A stretch of 64,000 nt of DNA from Eutreptiella sp. 'Long Island Sound 2002' (GCA_964036045.1 OZ038383.1:41996354-42060353); one strand, 5' to 3'. Positions 41,807 through 53,062 are shown, counted from the stretch's first letter. The notes: generated from the sequence alone by a model not told the origin. Translations and numbers: made by a program.

Positions 41807-43919
41807 ATGAGTGAACCGCCACTCAGAGCAGCATCTGGGTCTCAGGAAGATCCAGAGCACAGAAGGGCGGAACTAAATACACCCAGAACAATCCCATTAA
41901 CCATGGAAACCTTAGCGGACCATGGTGAAGACAGCCTGCAAAGGCTCCGCAGGCGTGTCGAAGCTTCCATCGCCCGGTCGGCTTGTCCAGCTTCGTCTTC
42001 TTCCGAACTTGGAGTTGGTCCTGAAGAACAAGAGGACCTCCGAAGGAGGATGGACGAGTTCATGCTCCACGAAGAGTACCACCTGTCCACCGTAGGAGTA
42101 GATGGAGAACTACCTCTTGATGCCCTCGGATCGCCGCCCCAAACTGAGATGGGCACCTTCCTCTATTCTGGGCCATCTACAGACATAGCGGACACAGTAT
42201 CACTACCGAGACGACCGAGAGTACACGAACACCCGAGAGCAAGGCATCCAGACCTGCCGATAATGGATCCATCTTGCCCAGAGCCCACCCATGGGGCTCT
42301 GGATCGTACGGCCGAACTATTAGCCAAACTTCTATCCGGATCGGAAGACCCGGATGTGACAGCTCTGTCAGAGGCTGTCAAGGCAAAATTGGGTATCACT
42401 GAACCCTTACCCAAGCCAGCGCTACTCTCGCCTCCACCAGGATTGAGCACGTTGGCTGATGATGTCAAAAGATCAAGGGTGTCCAGGTTGCTACCCAAGG
42501 TTACTTGCCCCAGCCCTTTTCATCCTCGCGCCCGGACAGTCCCTATTGCTGAACTACAGGACGTGCCGGTGATGGAGACTGAGAAAAGAGGGCTGTCAGC
42601 CCTGGCACCTCTTTGCGGCGTATCTCCTTCTGGCCTGACCCCGGGGGGTGGGAAGATGGGCAGACCTATTGCCCAGGCGAACATCCAGCTAGAACTGCCG
42701 GAGTTCGACCCGAAGAATTTGCCTGAATGGGCAGAAGAATTTGCTGAGTTTCTTTTGCTCACTGGCCAATCCCATGTGGATGTGGCCACCAAATGCTCCT
42801 TACTGAAACGCTCCTGCAAAAAGAAAGTTGTTGCAAAAACAGGTTAAAGAGATTGTGAAAACCTGTTCAACCTGGGTAGAGGTACTCCAGAGGTTGGAGA
42901 AAACGTTCCCAGTCTATGAGACTGACCTCAGTGTGCGCACAGAGATAGAGGCGCTACCTATGCTCCCGGAGTTTCCTTCTGCTGCGCGAATCTCTGAATA
43001 CGTGTGCAACCTGGAGTATCTGTTTTCACGAATGAACGTGGGCTCCTACGGAGCCACTGAGCCCCACCTGTGGCTCATGAGTAAGATCCTCCAACGTACG
43101 TGGGATGATTGCCGCTCTACCTCTGAGAGGAAGAGTCGGACCCACTCGTACGATGAACTGGTGGGCCTTCTGATTGAGCTAGCTCTTGAGAGGGAGAATG
43201 ATTCCCACATGGAGAAATTCCTCAAGAAGCACTTGGGTCGAGGGGGTAACCCTACCCCCGAAGGTGGCGAAGAGAAAGGGCCTAAAAATCCCACTAACGC
43301 AAACCAGGGAGGTGGTAAGGGAAGGGGTAACCTACGTGCCATGAATGAGGTTAAACCTGATGCAGGTACACCCCCTTTGTTCTTCTGCAAACCTGTCAAT
43401 GCCCAGGGGGGGCCTTGTCATGCCACTGACTGCGATCAACGCAGTAGCTGTATGCTGCAGATGAAACGACAGCAGCATACCAAGGATGGGAAACCTGTGA
43501 CAATTCAGGATCATTTCAGGTGTACCATCACCTGTTGCTATTGTGGCAAACGTCGTCACTACGAAGACGAATGTCACATAAAGAAACGCGAGAGTGATAA
43601 ACTCAAGCGGCAGGAGGCTGAACGCCAGAAGACCCAAACACCCACCAAAAACCCTCAGAATGGGGATAAAGGTGGTCAAGGAGGTGGCAAGGGGGCTGGC
43701 AAAGGTGGACCCCCTAACCCCCAGAGGCGCTCATCAGCGCCGGATGCTACACCCCCTCCTGCTGCTACACCCCCTACTGCCGCAGGTGATCCCAAGAAAC
43801 GCCCACAGGGGGATAACGCTACCCCTGAAGGGAATAATGCCAAGAAGAGGCGATTGGCCTGGATGGCCAGGTCCCTCATAGCTGCAGGGGTGGAGGTCAA
43901 ATCCTCTGATGAGGAGTAG
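41807..43919 (+). pseudogene. gag: gag of element A (one frameshift)
   Basis: ATG at 41807. The first 345 residues are acidic and Pro/Ser-rich, then enter a capsid-like core (ELPEFDPKNLPEWAEEFAEF). A frameshift near 42830 moves coding to the next frame, which continues with QKQVKEIV, YETDLSVRTEIE and LIELALERE. It carries the CCHC knuckle CCYCGKRRHYEDEC (about 43534-43575) preceded by a Cys/His-rich cluster (GPCHATDCDQRSSC), then a Lys/Gly/Pro-rich tail. It ends with TAG at 43917. The protease follows in the same frame after only eight codons before its conserved core, so the TAG may be a readthrough stop. Confidence 0.85.
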
Positions 43920-44500
43920 GGGGGCGGCTCCGAAGAGGAGGACTTGGTTTTCTGGATCCTCTTGAAAATCAGGGATCAAGTTTTTGGAGCGGTGCTTGAC
44001 ACCGGTGCAACACTTTCCCTAGTGGCCGGGCGCCTGCTAAAGACTTTCAAGAAAACTAAGACCATGGCCATAGGAGTATGGGATGGGCGTACCATCCATT
44101 CCTTGGGGGGGCTCGATGTGACTGTATGCCTGGGCGACGAAACCGTGACCCAACACTGCAGAGTGCTGGACACCGACGCCTTTGATATCGTCATTGGTAC
44201 AGACTTCCTACGAAGAAACCCCCAGGTAAAAATGCTGTCTCTCCAGCGCCCCTATTCTTTGCACTGCCACTTTGGCAGTGGGCTGTTCTCCGTACTTTTG
44301 GAGCTGTCAGGACGAAAGAAGTCTGGGCTGCGCTACGCATCCAAGACTAACTATCGTACTGAAAACTACCAATTGGCCCGTCACGTTCTTGAAAATGGAC
44401 TGGCGGCCCTTCAGGTAAACCTGGATGAGATCCAGGTGGAATTGTTTGCGAGCCAACAACAGCACATCATGCAATTGTACTGCTTGAAACAATGGACAGT
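43920..44500 (+). pseudogene. pol: Aspartic protease of element A
   Basis: Same frame as the end of gag. LDTGATLS near 43999 is the aspartic protease active site; IVIGTDFL near 44190 is the second motif. The frame runs into VELFAS at 44436, the start of the Dam-like domain, and is broken near 44490 by a one-base indel. Confidence 0.85.
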
Positions 44501-44974
44501 GCTTTCCGTTTCTTCTGGAAAGCAATGGGCCTAGCGTATGCTAACCCTCCCTTCTCCCTCCTCGCGAGGGTTCTAACCAAAATCGCTTTTGAGGGTGGAA
44601 GTGTTGTCATGTGCACACCTCACTGGGGCTGCTCTGGTGAACATGCTTACTGGCGCCGTATGCTACATCGAATGACCGTGGGAAGAGTGCAACTCCCCGA
44701 CGGCCCCATCTATGTGCCTGAGGACTCAGACACAGCTATGCAGGCCCCTGAGTGGGCCAGTTTCCTGTCCATCGTTGACGGATCTCTCAATCCTGTACCC
44801 CTGTGTGACCTAGACCAGGTGCTACTGAAAGAGGTCATGGTTGAAAATCGTGGCCTGACGCTTTCTGATCTCAAAAATCGATCTCCTGAGAACCTATCTG
44901 CCACACTTACAGGGTGTGAGTCTCCCGATGGCTATCTGAAACCTGCCATGGCTATTTGGAACCTGCAGCTGTAA
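44436..44974 (+). pseudogene. Dam-like N6-adenine methyltransferase domain of A
   Basis: VELFAS at 44436 and LYCLKQ lead, after a one-base frame change, to a Trp-containing strand and ANPPFSLLARVL with NPPF at 44543-44554. It continues with GGSVVMCTPHWG and YWRRMLHRM. NPPF is motif IV of N6-adenine DNA methyltransferases. The order and spacing resemble phage Dam proteins and the domain found next to RNase H in DIRS-type retrotransposons. Here it sits between protease and RT, which is not a usual place in Ty3/gypsy elements. The methyl-donor (SAM) site cannot be identified with certainty, so activity is unproven. Confidence 0.6.
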
Positions 44975-47900
44975 AGGAGGATGCGGACGACCAACTGTCT
45001 GAGATCACCAGCACTATTCCTCCTGTTGATCCCAGCTGTGTTGACCTAAAACACAGTGCCTTCCTAGCCCAGCTGTTGCTGGAGGAGGTAGACCTAGAGT
45101 CAACCTCTGAGCCCGCTTCCCCTGTTGGGGAGCCAGTGCTACACATGCAGCCTATGCACACAGGTGAACCCGTGGCCCGGATTGCTGATGCGCTGGCGCG
45201 GCCTGCTTCTAATAACATGCCATTGTCTGAGCATGACACTCAGGAACTCTGGCGGCTGTTGTACCTGAAGGCCGAAGGTATTGAGCGCCAAGAGCGGCTG
45301 CAATACCTCAGACATACCTGGAAATCCTCCATCTGGTCTGAGGAGGACGATGATTCCTATACGCTGCCTGATCCTGAGATACTGCTAGTGTATTCTCTGC
45401 ACTATGGGCAGCGATGTCCCCCTGAGTGGGACAATGGTTCTGTGCCTGCCGAAACTGCTGATCGGCAGAAAAAGAAAGAACATGGAAAGAGCAACCTCCA
45501 TGCTGAGGAGGATTTCCTGCAGAAACTTGAGAGTCTTAACCTTGACCCCCGACTGAAGAAACTGCTGATAACCTATGAGGAGGTATTCGGCGCCTTGCCG
45601 CCCCCCCTCTCGTGTAAAAAACTGGTCCAGATGGACCTGAAACTGAAACCTGTATTTGAAAAGACGTGAGTGAGGCGTCGTCCCTATCCCGCTCCACAGG
45701 AACAGGTTGAAGAAATCGAGCGCCAGATCCAGGAAAGTATTGATGCTGGCCTCGTTGAAGAATATAAGAGGGGGGACTGCCCCCATCACTGCAGTCCTTG
45801 TTTCCTGGTTGCCAAACCAGGGTCCACTGCCCTACGACTGGTTGTTGACTATGGTGAGGTCAACAAGAAAACCCAGAACCACTCAGGGAGTATTCCTAAC
45901 ATCGAAAATACCCTGGAGCGTATTGCCAAATGCAGGTACAAGACCAAAATGGACAAACGCTCTGGTTTCTCGCAGGTGGACCTAACCACCGCAGCTCAGG
46001 AGCTGCTGGCTTTTATAACCCCTAAGGGCCGTGTCTTTAAGTGGAAGGTTATGCCTTTCGGGGTGGCTAATGCCCCAGCGCGTTTCCAGGAGCTAATGAA
46101 CAAAATTTTGTAGATACTGAGGCGCAGGCCTCTAGTACAGGAGTTGATTTGTCGGGGTGCAGAAATGGAGGCCCACATCGACGACATGAGTTTGGGTACT
46201 AATACCCAAGAGGACCATGTCCCTCTACTCTGTGAATTTTTCATTGTTTGTCAAGGAAACCACCTCCGAATCAAACTCGAAAAATGTGAGTTTATGAAAG
46301 AGGAGATGGAATATTTGGGTTTGAACGTGGGGTATGGCTGGTGAAAACCAGCCGCGTCTAAGATGCAGCCCCTACAGGACATGCAGATTTGCGATGACCC
46401 TAAGAAGGGTCTACACAATGTGAGGAGTTTTGTGGGCGCCTGTAATTTCGATCGGCGTCACATCCACAATTTTACCTACTCCTCTGCCCCCCTCACTGAC
46501 CTAATCAAGAAAACTACTCCCTGGACGTGGACCGCCAGAGAGGAAGAGTGTCTCCAGGAGTTGAAGAAGAAAATTGCCTCCTCCAATTGCCTGGGAGTAC
46601 CCCGCCCTAAGGGCGAGATAGTCCTGATCACTGATGCCAGTGATGTAGGGGGGGGTGGTACGATGTACCAATGGCAGGAGCTTAACCCCGCTGAACTAAC
46701 TCACTGCCATTATCGTACTAGTGGACTGAACCGTGATGGTTCGTTGAAATATGACTATCCTACCAGTGAGTGGCGGCTGGTGCCACTGGGACACTGGAAT
46801 TGGAATTCGAACCAAGCGCGTTCCAATTACAGCACCTATGACCAGGAACTCCTGGCCGGTATGTTGGTGTCTTCGTCACAATCCTGACTCCTGGGATCTA
46901 ACCCTATCTTCTGGCTGTGTGACCAGGAGGCTGTGAAGTCGTTTCAGAAGGGCCCACCACCAGAGAAAGCAAAGCTAAAGCGGTGGTGGACTTACCTCAG
47001 CCAGTTCAGGCTGTCAGTTCATCATATCCCCGGAATAAAGAGTGAACTGTCTGACTATATATCGCGCAAGAACTTCGATGCGCTAATAGGTGAGAGCTCT
47101 GAGGCGCTCGCCAGAGAGGCCTTCCAGCGTATGGATGTCCAGCTTGACCTGTCCATGCGCACTGCTGGAATCCTGGAGCGTTGGAGTCTAACCGACTATC
47201 AGTCAGAGTATAAAGAAATACTCCAAACCCTCAACACTGGTCTCGAACCCCGTGTCCTTGACGGGCACCAGTGGTATAAAACCAATCAGTACCTCTTCTA
47301 CGAGGACCGAATTGTGTTGCCTGAGGCACGACTGGATTGGTGTCTACAGTGGTCCCATCTCAGTTCTGGTCACACTGGCGCTAATCGCTCAGTGGACTTC
47401 TTCCGTGAGTGTTTCTACTCTAGTCTAATCCTGACTGAACTGAGGTCGCGTATGCAGACCATTGTGGATGCTTGTGGCTGTCATGCCAGCAAGCAGAGCA
47501 ACAGTAGGGATAGGGGCCTGATTTCCAGCTCACCCATACCCTACTGTGCTAACTCTCTTCTCTACGTGGATTTCATCCACGGCCTACAACGCTTCCGCGG
47601 CTATGATAGTTGCCTAGTGGTCACCTGTGACCATTCTCGCTTTACCCGTGTGTTCGGGTGAGCAGACTGTGAAAATGTTGGTCGAACAATGGTTCGAACC
47701 CTATGGAGCGCCTAGGCAAGTGCACTCTGATGAGGATGTACGCATCCGCAGTGACACTTGGTGGTACAAACGAGTGCTAAATGCCCTCAACGTGGAGGTA
47801 ACCACATGTGTGCCCTATACCCACACGTCTAACCCTCTCTGTGAGAGACAGAACCGTGTGGTGGAGCAAAACTTAAGAATCCTGATGAAACAGGAGCGTA

Positions 47901-48721
47901 CCAAGGACTGGGTACGCCTAGTGCCCTGGGCAGTGCTGACCATGAACTCACAGCGGAGCTCCTCTACGGGTTTCACCCCCCACGAACTGTTCCATGGAGG
48001 ACGACCTGCATGGTTCTTCAAAGCCCCCTTTCCTGAGGACTTCAAGAGCCCTGTGGGAGATTGGCTGGAACACAAGCAGTCCCTGGCTGACCAGGCTGGG
48101 ACTAACCTGAGACACATTCGTGACCGTGAACTGAGCCGACAGAACCGCCTATGGCAACCTGCCAGCTTCAAGGTTGGTGACCTTGTTTTGGTTCACCATT
48201 CACGCCTACCCTCCTGGCCACGTAACTGTCTACAGGACCCTTATTTTGGACCCTATCGTATCATCAGGATAGATGGATCCAGGATCCATGTCAGGTGCAG
48301 TCCACGTCTAGGTGGTGAACTGCTGTCCGCACCTAAACAGTTGAGGCACTATCACTTCCCTGACGATTTGTCCTGGGATGAGTGGCGCCTCAGCGATAGT
48401 GAGGTCGAGCGTATAGACCTAGAGAGCGCTGCCAGTCCAGACGAGGCAGACGAACTCGAAGAGATGACTGCTGACGAGATGGCAGTCGATGGTTACTTCG
48501 TGGTTGCAGGTATTGCTTGCCACGAGTATAAACAGGGCTGAAAATTCCTAACCCTGTGGGATGGCTATGGGTTATCTGAGGCGACCTGGGAACCTATGTC
48601 AGCCTTCATACAACCAGATGGGAGTATCAACCCCATCCTCCGCTCCTACCTCGTTGAAAACAACGAGGGGCAGCTCCTAACCCGTGCTGAGACTATGTCC
48701 GAGCGTAAAAAGCGAAACTAA
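44956..48721 (+). pseudogene. pol: Element A pol: RT, RNase H, integrase, chromodomain
   Basis: RT: RRPYPAPQEQ, VVDYGEVNKKT, MDKRSGFSQVDL, MPFGVANAPARFQ, catalytic box HIDD at 46174-46185. RNase H: TDASDVGGGG, YDQELLA, CDQEA, SDYISRK. Integrase: HLSSGHTGANR and CGCHASKQ (zinc), VDFIHG, HSDEDVRI, NPLCERQ, GPYRII. Chromodomain: FLTLWDGYG, EATWEP; end at TAA 48719. Breaks: TGA 45667, TAG 46111, TGA 46342 (Trp in B), TGA 46885 (Arg in B), a deletion of about 20 bases near 47655 between integrase Asp residues, and TGA 48539 (Trp in C). The copy cannot make a complete Pol. Confidence 0.9.
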
Positions 48722-50044
48722 TTTCCCTGTGTCAGTCTACTGACTGTGTTCTAACCTCACAGGTGCAATGAGCACTCTTGTGCAGACGTGCCTGTGTATG
48801 GGTGTAAGAGCAGTTGTCACAGTTGCCCCGCATTGCATCGCAGGACAGGACCGTTAGCTCCCGTGACAACCACTCCCTGGCCGAAGGGCATTGGTTTTTC
48901 ACAGACTACTGCTTACTGAGCACTGCACTGACCCTGTCTGTGCGCTGCAGACCCATGCCTATGGTTTCCAGCGTGGACCAGGTGGCCGCTTATCAGGTTT
49001 GCAGCCACCCAGCGAGTGTATGCCTTGTCGACCATGTGTCGCATGGGGACTGCCCTGATGTAATGACCTTTCGGAGCCAACGAAGAACGGTGCCTTACTA
49101 CACCAGGGGGGAATGACAAGCAAGGTGTTATGAGGCAAGGTGTGCTTTCCCTCCTTGGGGACAAGCGAGCCCACAGTTAGGACCCCTGACTGGTCCAGAC
49201 CCATGGGGTTCTACCCTTCCTTACAGGGTTTACCATACCCCTATGTGTGCTACGTATGTCTGTGTGTGTCTCACTTCTCTCCCCGGCGTGGCTCCCGGAG
49301 ACCGGGCTTCGCTGACGTCGGACCGAAGGTCCTAATCACGTACTATTACCACTCCTATGGCGCCCAATTTCTGTGCTGGCGCCTTTCCTTGGGGGAAGAC
49401 AGCAAAAGCCCTACCTACTATAGGGGAGGGGTGGCCAAGTGTGCTAAGGGCATACGAAACGCCCATTTTTGCTAAACGCCAAAAGCTAACGCACTCCCCT
49501 GCCCACGTGGAAAAGCACGCGAGACAGGAGACACCACTACACTACACTCACTAACACCAGCACCGGCCTTCGAAGGCAGGGTGAGCACTCATCACCTGCA
49601 CTCAACTCCTGCCAGGCCTGCTACCCTAACACCTACACACGCTACTTGGTGTTGTCGTCAATGAGGTCTCGGGTCCTTTTGACCCCCCTGTGAGAAAGCA
49701 AGAGAACACAGCGCTACTAAGCAGCTGTGGCCTAACAGGGACGCCACTACACGTTTCCTTGTCAGGGCTTGGAGGGAGGGAGTGCTCAGCGTGCGTGCAC
49801 AGCGTGGATGGCGATGAAGTTGTACTGCACTCACCACTCCTGGGTGAGTTGCAGTTTGTTGTTTGTGATTCGCGCAGCATAGTTTAGCGCTGCCCAAGTG
49901 GGACTGCACCAATCACCCTTACCTTCCCACCTGAAGAGCAAAGGCGGATGAAGGAGCGTTTGCAGCGGAGGAACCAAGACAGATTCCACGTGTTGTACGC
50001 TTCTCAGTCTGCCCTATAATACGCTGTCTACAAACGCTTGAGAA

Positions 50045-50080
50045 GCTCCACCCGTTCTCTTATAGAACGTGGGGTGGAGC
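50045..50080 (+). other. Conserved hairpin in element A tail
   Basis: GCTCCACCC at 50045 pairs with GGGTGGAGC ending at 50080; an inner GTTCT/AGAAC stem closes a CTTAT loop. Sequence and fold match those in B and C. Confidence 0.8.
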
Positions 50081-51242
50081 CCCTGGGTAACCTAAACAAG
50101 GTTTACCGTGCGCACTTCGCGTGGCTCACCCTTTGATGCGTCATATGCATGCACAGGTATGCACCATCACTCCAATCCCTGTTGTTTTTACCTACTTTAA
50201 CCCAACATAACCAATCACAAGCGCGACTCAACCAGGAGGTGAGCTCCTCCTGGGCTTACCTACCTTACTTACCACGCATCATGTGAATGCCGAGGAAAAT
50301 ACGAGCGCAAAACAACCCTACACGCTTAAACAAACCTACGACGAATTATAAACCACCCTAAGCGATTAATGCACTGTGTGTCATGCACTCTTCCCTTGTC
50401 TTGTTTCCCACAGAAAGAGGAGAGAAAGTGGCGCACTGCACAGCGCAAAACAAGCCTAAGCATTTTAAGCAACCCTACTTTAGCGCTACGGCTACACACG
50501 AGCAAACAAACACGAGCAAGCACTTTCTTTTCTCACCTGTGAAGAGAGAACAAGGATGAACTGGGGTACAGGGAAAGCGCCACAGCGTGTGAATGCCTCA
50601 ATTAGGCACATGCATCGCAAGCACAATGCATATTCTAACCCTACGTGCGCGCTGCGCGCTCCATTCGCATCGCATACCTTTCATTCCTGTTTTGACCTGT
50701 GCAGAGCAAGAGAGAGGAGCACTCGAACCCCCAACGAACACAGCGTTGATGACCCTAACATTTTAACGAAGCAACCAACACGAAAGCAATGCATGCGTGT
50801 GATATGACACTGGCATACCTCAGAGGTGGGTTGTCCACCTGCTCTGTGCTGTGGGTTGAGTTTGAATACTTTTCCCTAAAGTTTATGAAAATTTTGATGC
50901 AACTGTGCAAAAATTTCCTTTAGAACTTTAAAAACTACGGCTCATACCTTCTTTTTCAAAAGCCGTTTACGCTTGCGTAACCTTGTTTTTGAAGTCCGCT
51001 TCCGTTGCGCTTGTCTGCGACTTTGAGTTTTGGTTTTAAAAATGATTATTTCTTGCGTGATTTTGTCAATTTTTAGCGATTTGACTTGTTAAATCGCTAG
51101 GGCTTTCGCTAAACCGCAGGAATCAGCTTCTGGAGATTTTTGTCCTCCATTGGGAGTATTGCTCCGCCCTGGCCCTTGGTCAGGACGTTTACTAAAACGC
51201 TGTTTATGCAGCGATAGCTGTCCGCATTAGAGTGTTCGACTG

Positions 51243-51314
51243 TACCCTAGTGGGCAAGCATATGTGGTCTAGGGACGGAGTCCGGGGTTCAAACCCCACT
51301 CCCCCCAAATTTTT
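51243..51314 (+). ncRNA. tRNA-like Pol III unit in element A tail
   Basis: Box A-like TACCCTAGTGG at 51243-51253, box B-like GGTTCAAACCC at 51286-51296 and TTTTT at 51310-51314. The box B fits the Pol III consensus GGTTCRANYCC. Spacing of about 43 bp is in the tRNA range. The T-arm forms (CGGGG then CCCC), but the other arms are poor, so a tRNA-derived relic or SINE head is likelier than a tRNA gene. Confidence 0.6.
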
Positions 51315-51540
51315 ACCAAACGTTTTTGTCGCACGCTGGGGACTTCTGAGGAATGCCCCATCGAAGGGACATCATTCACGGTACATTACACTGTTTTTCG
51401 AGGGTGCCTACAGTGTGATAGGCTTCTATTAACTGATGAGGATGTTTTATGTAAGTTTAATGCATTTTCTGAGGTAGCTTTGGGAATATCTGAGCCTTTT
51501 TCCTTGGTCCTACCAGCTTGGCTAACTAGTACTCCAGGGG

Positions 51541-52246
51541 AGTGTAAGAAAAAGTCACTGCCATGTCTTTCTTGGAGGGCTTGACCCAGGCCAAGCCCCC
51601 CTTAAAACCCTTTTGTTGATGCTAAGACTAACTTCAGTATTTTTATCTCTCTTTTGAAGCCTAAAGTACACTTTCTCAAAGTAACTAGGGTTGTAACCCT
51701 AGCCCCCCATGAAGTTCACCCCTACCACTCAACTGAGCGGAGGTATCTTCCTTCATGGAGGATATACCGAAATAAAATAGGCATTCCATGCTTTAGGCCT
51801 TGGAGGCTAAGCCTAGTGGTCTCCCAGCCCAAGACCCCTATAGTCAATTGTTTTTACCACTTATTGTGCTTCTACCTTTTAACTGTTTCTGACTTCAGTT
51901 GCTTGGCCAAGTCATATTCTGTGTCTGGCCTTACACCTATGCCCCACATTCCTAACCAGCACCATTACACCCAAAAGAGTGCACATGAAGTGCTTGATGC
52001 TATCTCGGAGGCTAGAGTCAGTCCAGGTTTCATATAAAATCCCTTGTATCATCAATTTGTGATTGAATGCTTGTGTGTATACCTGCTTTGTCTATCTGCA
52101 GCCCTTCTGTGTTACACTGGATTTCAAACTATTCATTGATTCGATCCACATCCTGTTCTTGCTCTACTTGCTCCTTTGGTTTTGGGATTTCACGATCAAA
52201 AAGCTGCAGGATTTCATCAAGATCTATAGGGCACTAATGAAGGACA
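51541..52246 (+). repeat. 3' LTR of element A
   Basis: Starts AGTGTAAGAAAAAG (two bases more than its relatives) and ends AAGGACA at 52246. The expected TCTTTCT end and target duplication are missing. TATAAAA at 52033. About 706 bp. Confidence 0.85.
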
Positions 52247-53062
52247 CGAGGATCGTCCAATCAGTGACCTTCAGACCTTCGGTTTTTCGGTTGTGCTGCT
52301 CACCAGATGATTCACAAGGTCCAGTGTGAGGGTGTCTTCCATATCCTGCACCCTGTCTTTACGTGCCGTGGGGTGTCCCACGGCATCGGGCGGGGGGGTA
52401 TGTGTGGCTCCGGTATTGGTTGCGGCGCTGTCGGCCAAAGGCTGGTGATGCTGTGTGCCCCGTTGGTTGCATCTTGGTGCAGCGAGAACTCCAGTGCTGG
52501 TGGTCCAACAAGGTACCACACACGTGGGTCGTCGTGCGGGGGGTGGAGGTGGATGCTTTGCTGAGTAGACCAACTGTGGTAGGCCAGGATGGCGTTCGTG
52601 ATGGCAGGGTCTTAGTCGTCCCCGAACGGGTGGTCGGGCTTCGAGCAGTCTTGGAACGTGGTGCGAACGGTCTTAGCCAGCGCCCCGATGTCTCCGTCTG
52701 GCACTACGTCGTCCCATGTTGTACGGGACGTGGTATCGGGTGGCCCCGTGTGTCCCTCCAGGACCTCCGTTTCTTACTTGGTCCAGTCTTGTAGCATGCG
52801 TTCTACGTACGGAGCTTCCGTGTACGGTCGGATGTTGTGCTCCGCTAGGGTGCGGGCATGGGCCAGCTGTTTTTATAGGGTCCAGTGTCGGGGGGCCGGT
52901 CTCGGTGGGGGGGTCGCGGCTGGTTCGGGCGTGGGCTCCTTCTTCTCGGTTGCCCTGTTTCCGTGGCGGGTGGCGTGCACCAGGGTGTATTCGTCGTCTT
53001 CTCGTTCGGGTGTCCACTCTAGGTGGGCTTCACCCGTGCACGCGTTGGTCAGTCGGCATGTT
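52247..53062 (-). mobile_element. LINE copy 1, 5' part
   Basis: Continues LINE copy 1 across element A. Matches copy 2 first at 56365-56524, then jumps at about 52386 to the equivalent of 58573-59205, so about 2 kb of ORF1 is deleted. At about 53062 it joins the truncated RT of copy 2. ORF1 remnants include DDEYTLVHATRHGNRATEKKEP and RPYTEAPYVERML, with TAA codons at 52873, 52774 and 52612 that also exist in copy 2. Confidence 0.8.

Larger units (their letters stand above)
48722..51540 (+). other. Non-coding 3' tail of element A
   Basis: 2.8 kb without a real ORF between pol and the 3' LTR, aligned along its length with the tail of C. Holds the block shared by A, B and C (49690-49870), the hairpin at 50045-50080 and the tRNA-like unit at 51243-51314. 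It ends in the purine run CAGGGGAG before the LTR. Confidence 0.7.
40349..52246 (+). mobile_element. Element A: full-length but decayed Ty3/gypsy retrotransposon
   Basis: An 11.9-kb element inserted in ORF1 of LINE copy 1. It has a 5' LTR with an extra insert (40349-41681), primer site, gag, protease, Dam-like domain, RT, RNase H, integrase, chromodomain, a 2.8-kb non-coding tail and a 3' LTR (51541-52246). The 3' LTR lacks its last bases: it ends AAGGACA, then joins LINE sequence, and the target duplication was probably lost in that deletion. Same family as element C, more distant from B. Confidence 0.92.

Noticed and set aside
48719-48721. Genome-wide reading of TAA as Gln
   Set aside because: Not accepted as a conclusion: pol of A and C ends in TAA with no homologous extension, and TAG and TGA also interrupt the ORFs. 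It is kept only as a hypothesis to test.
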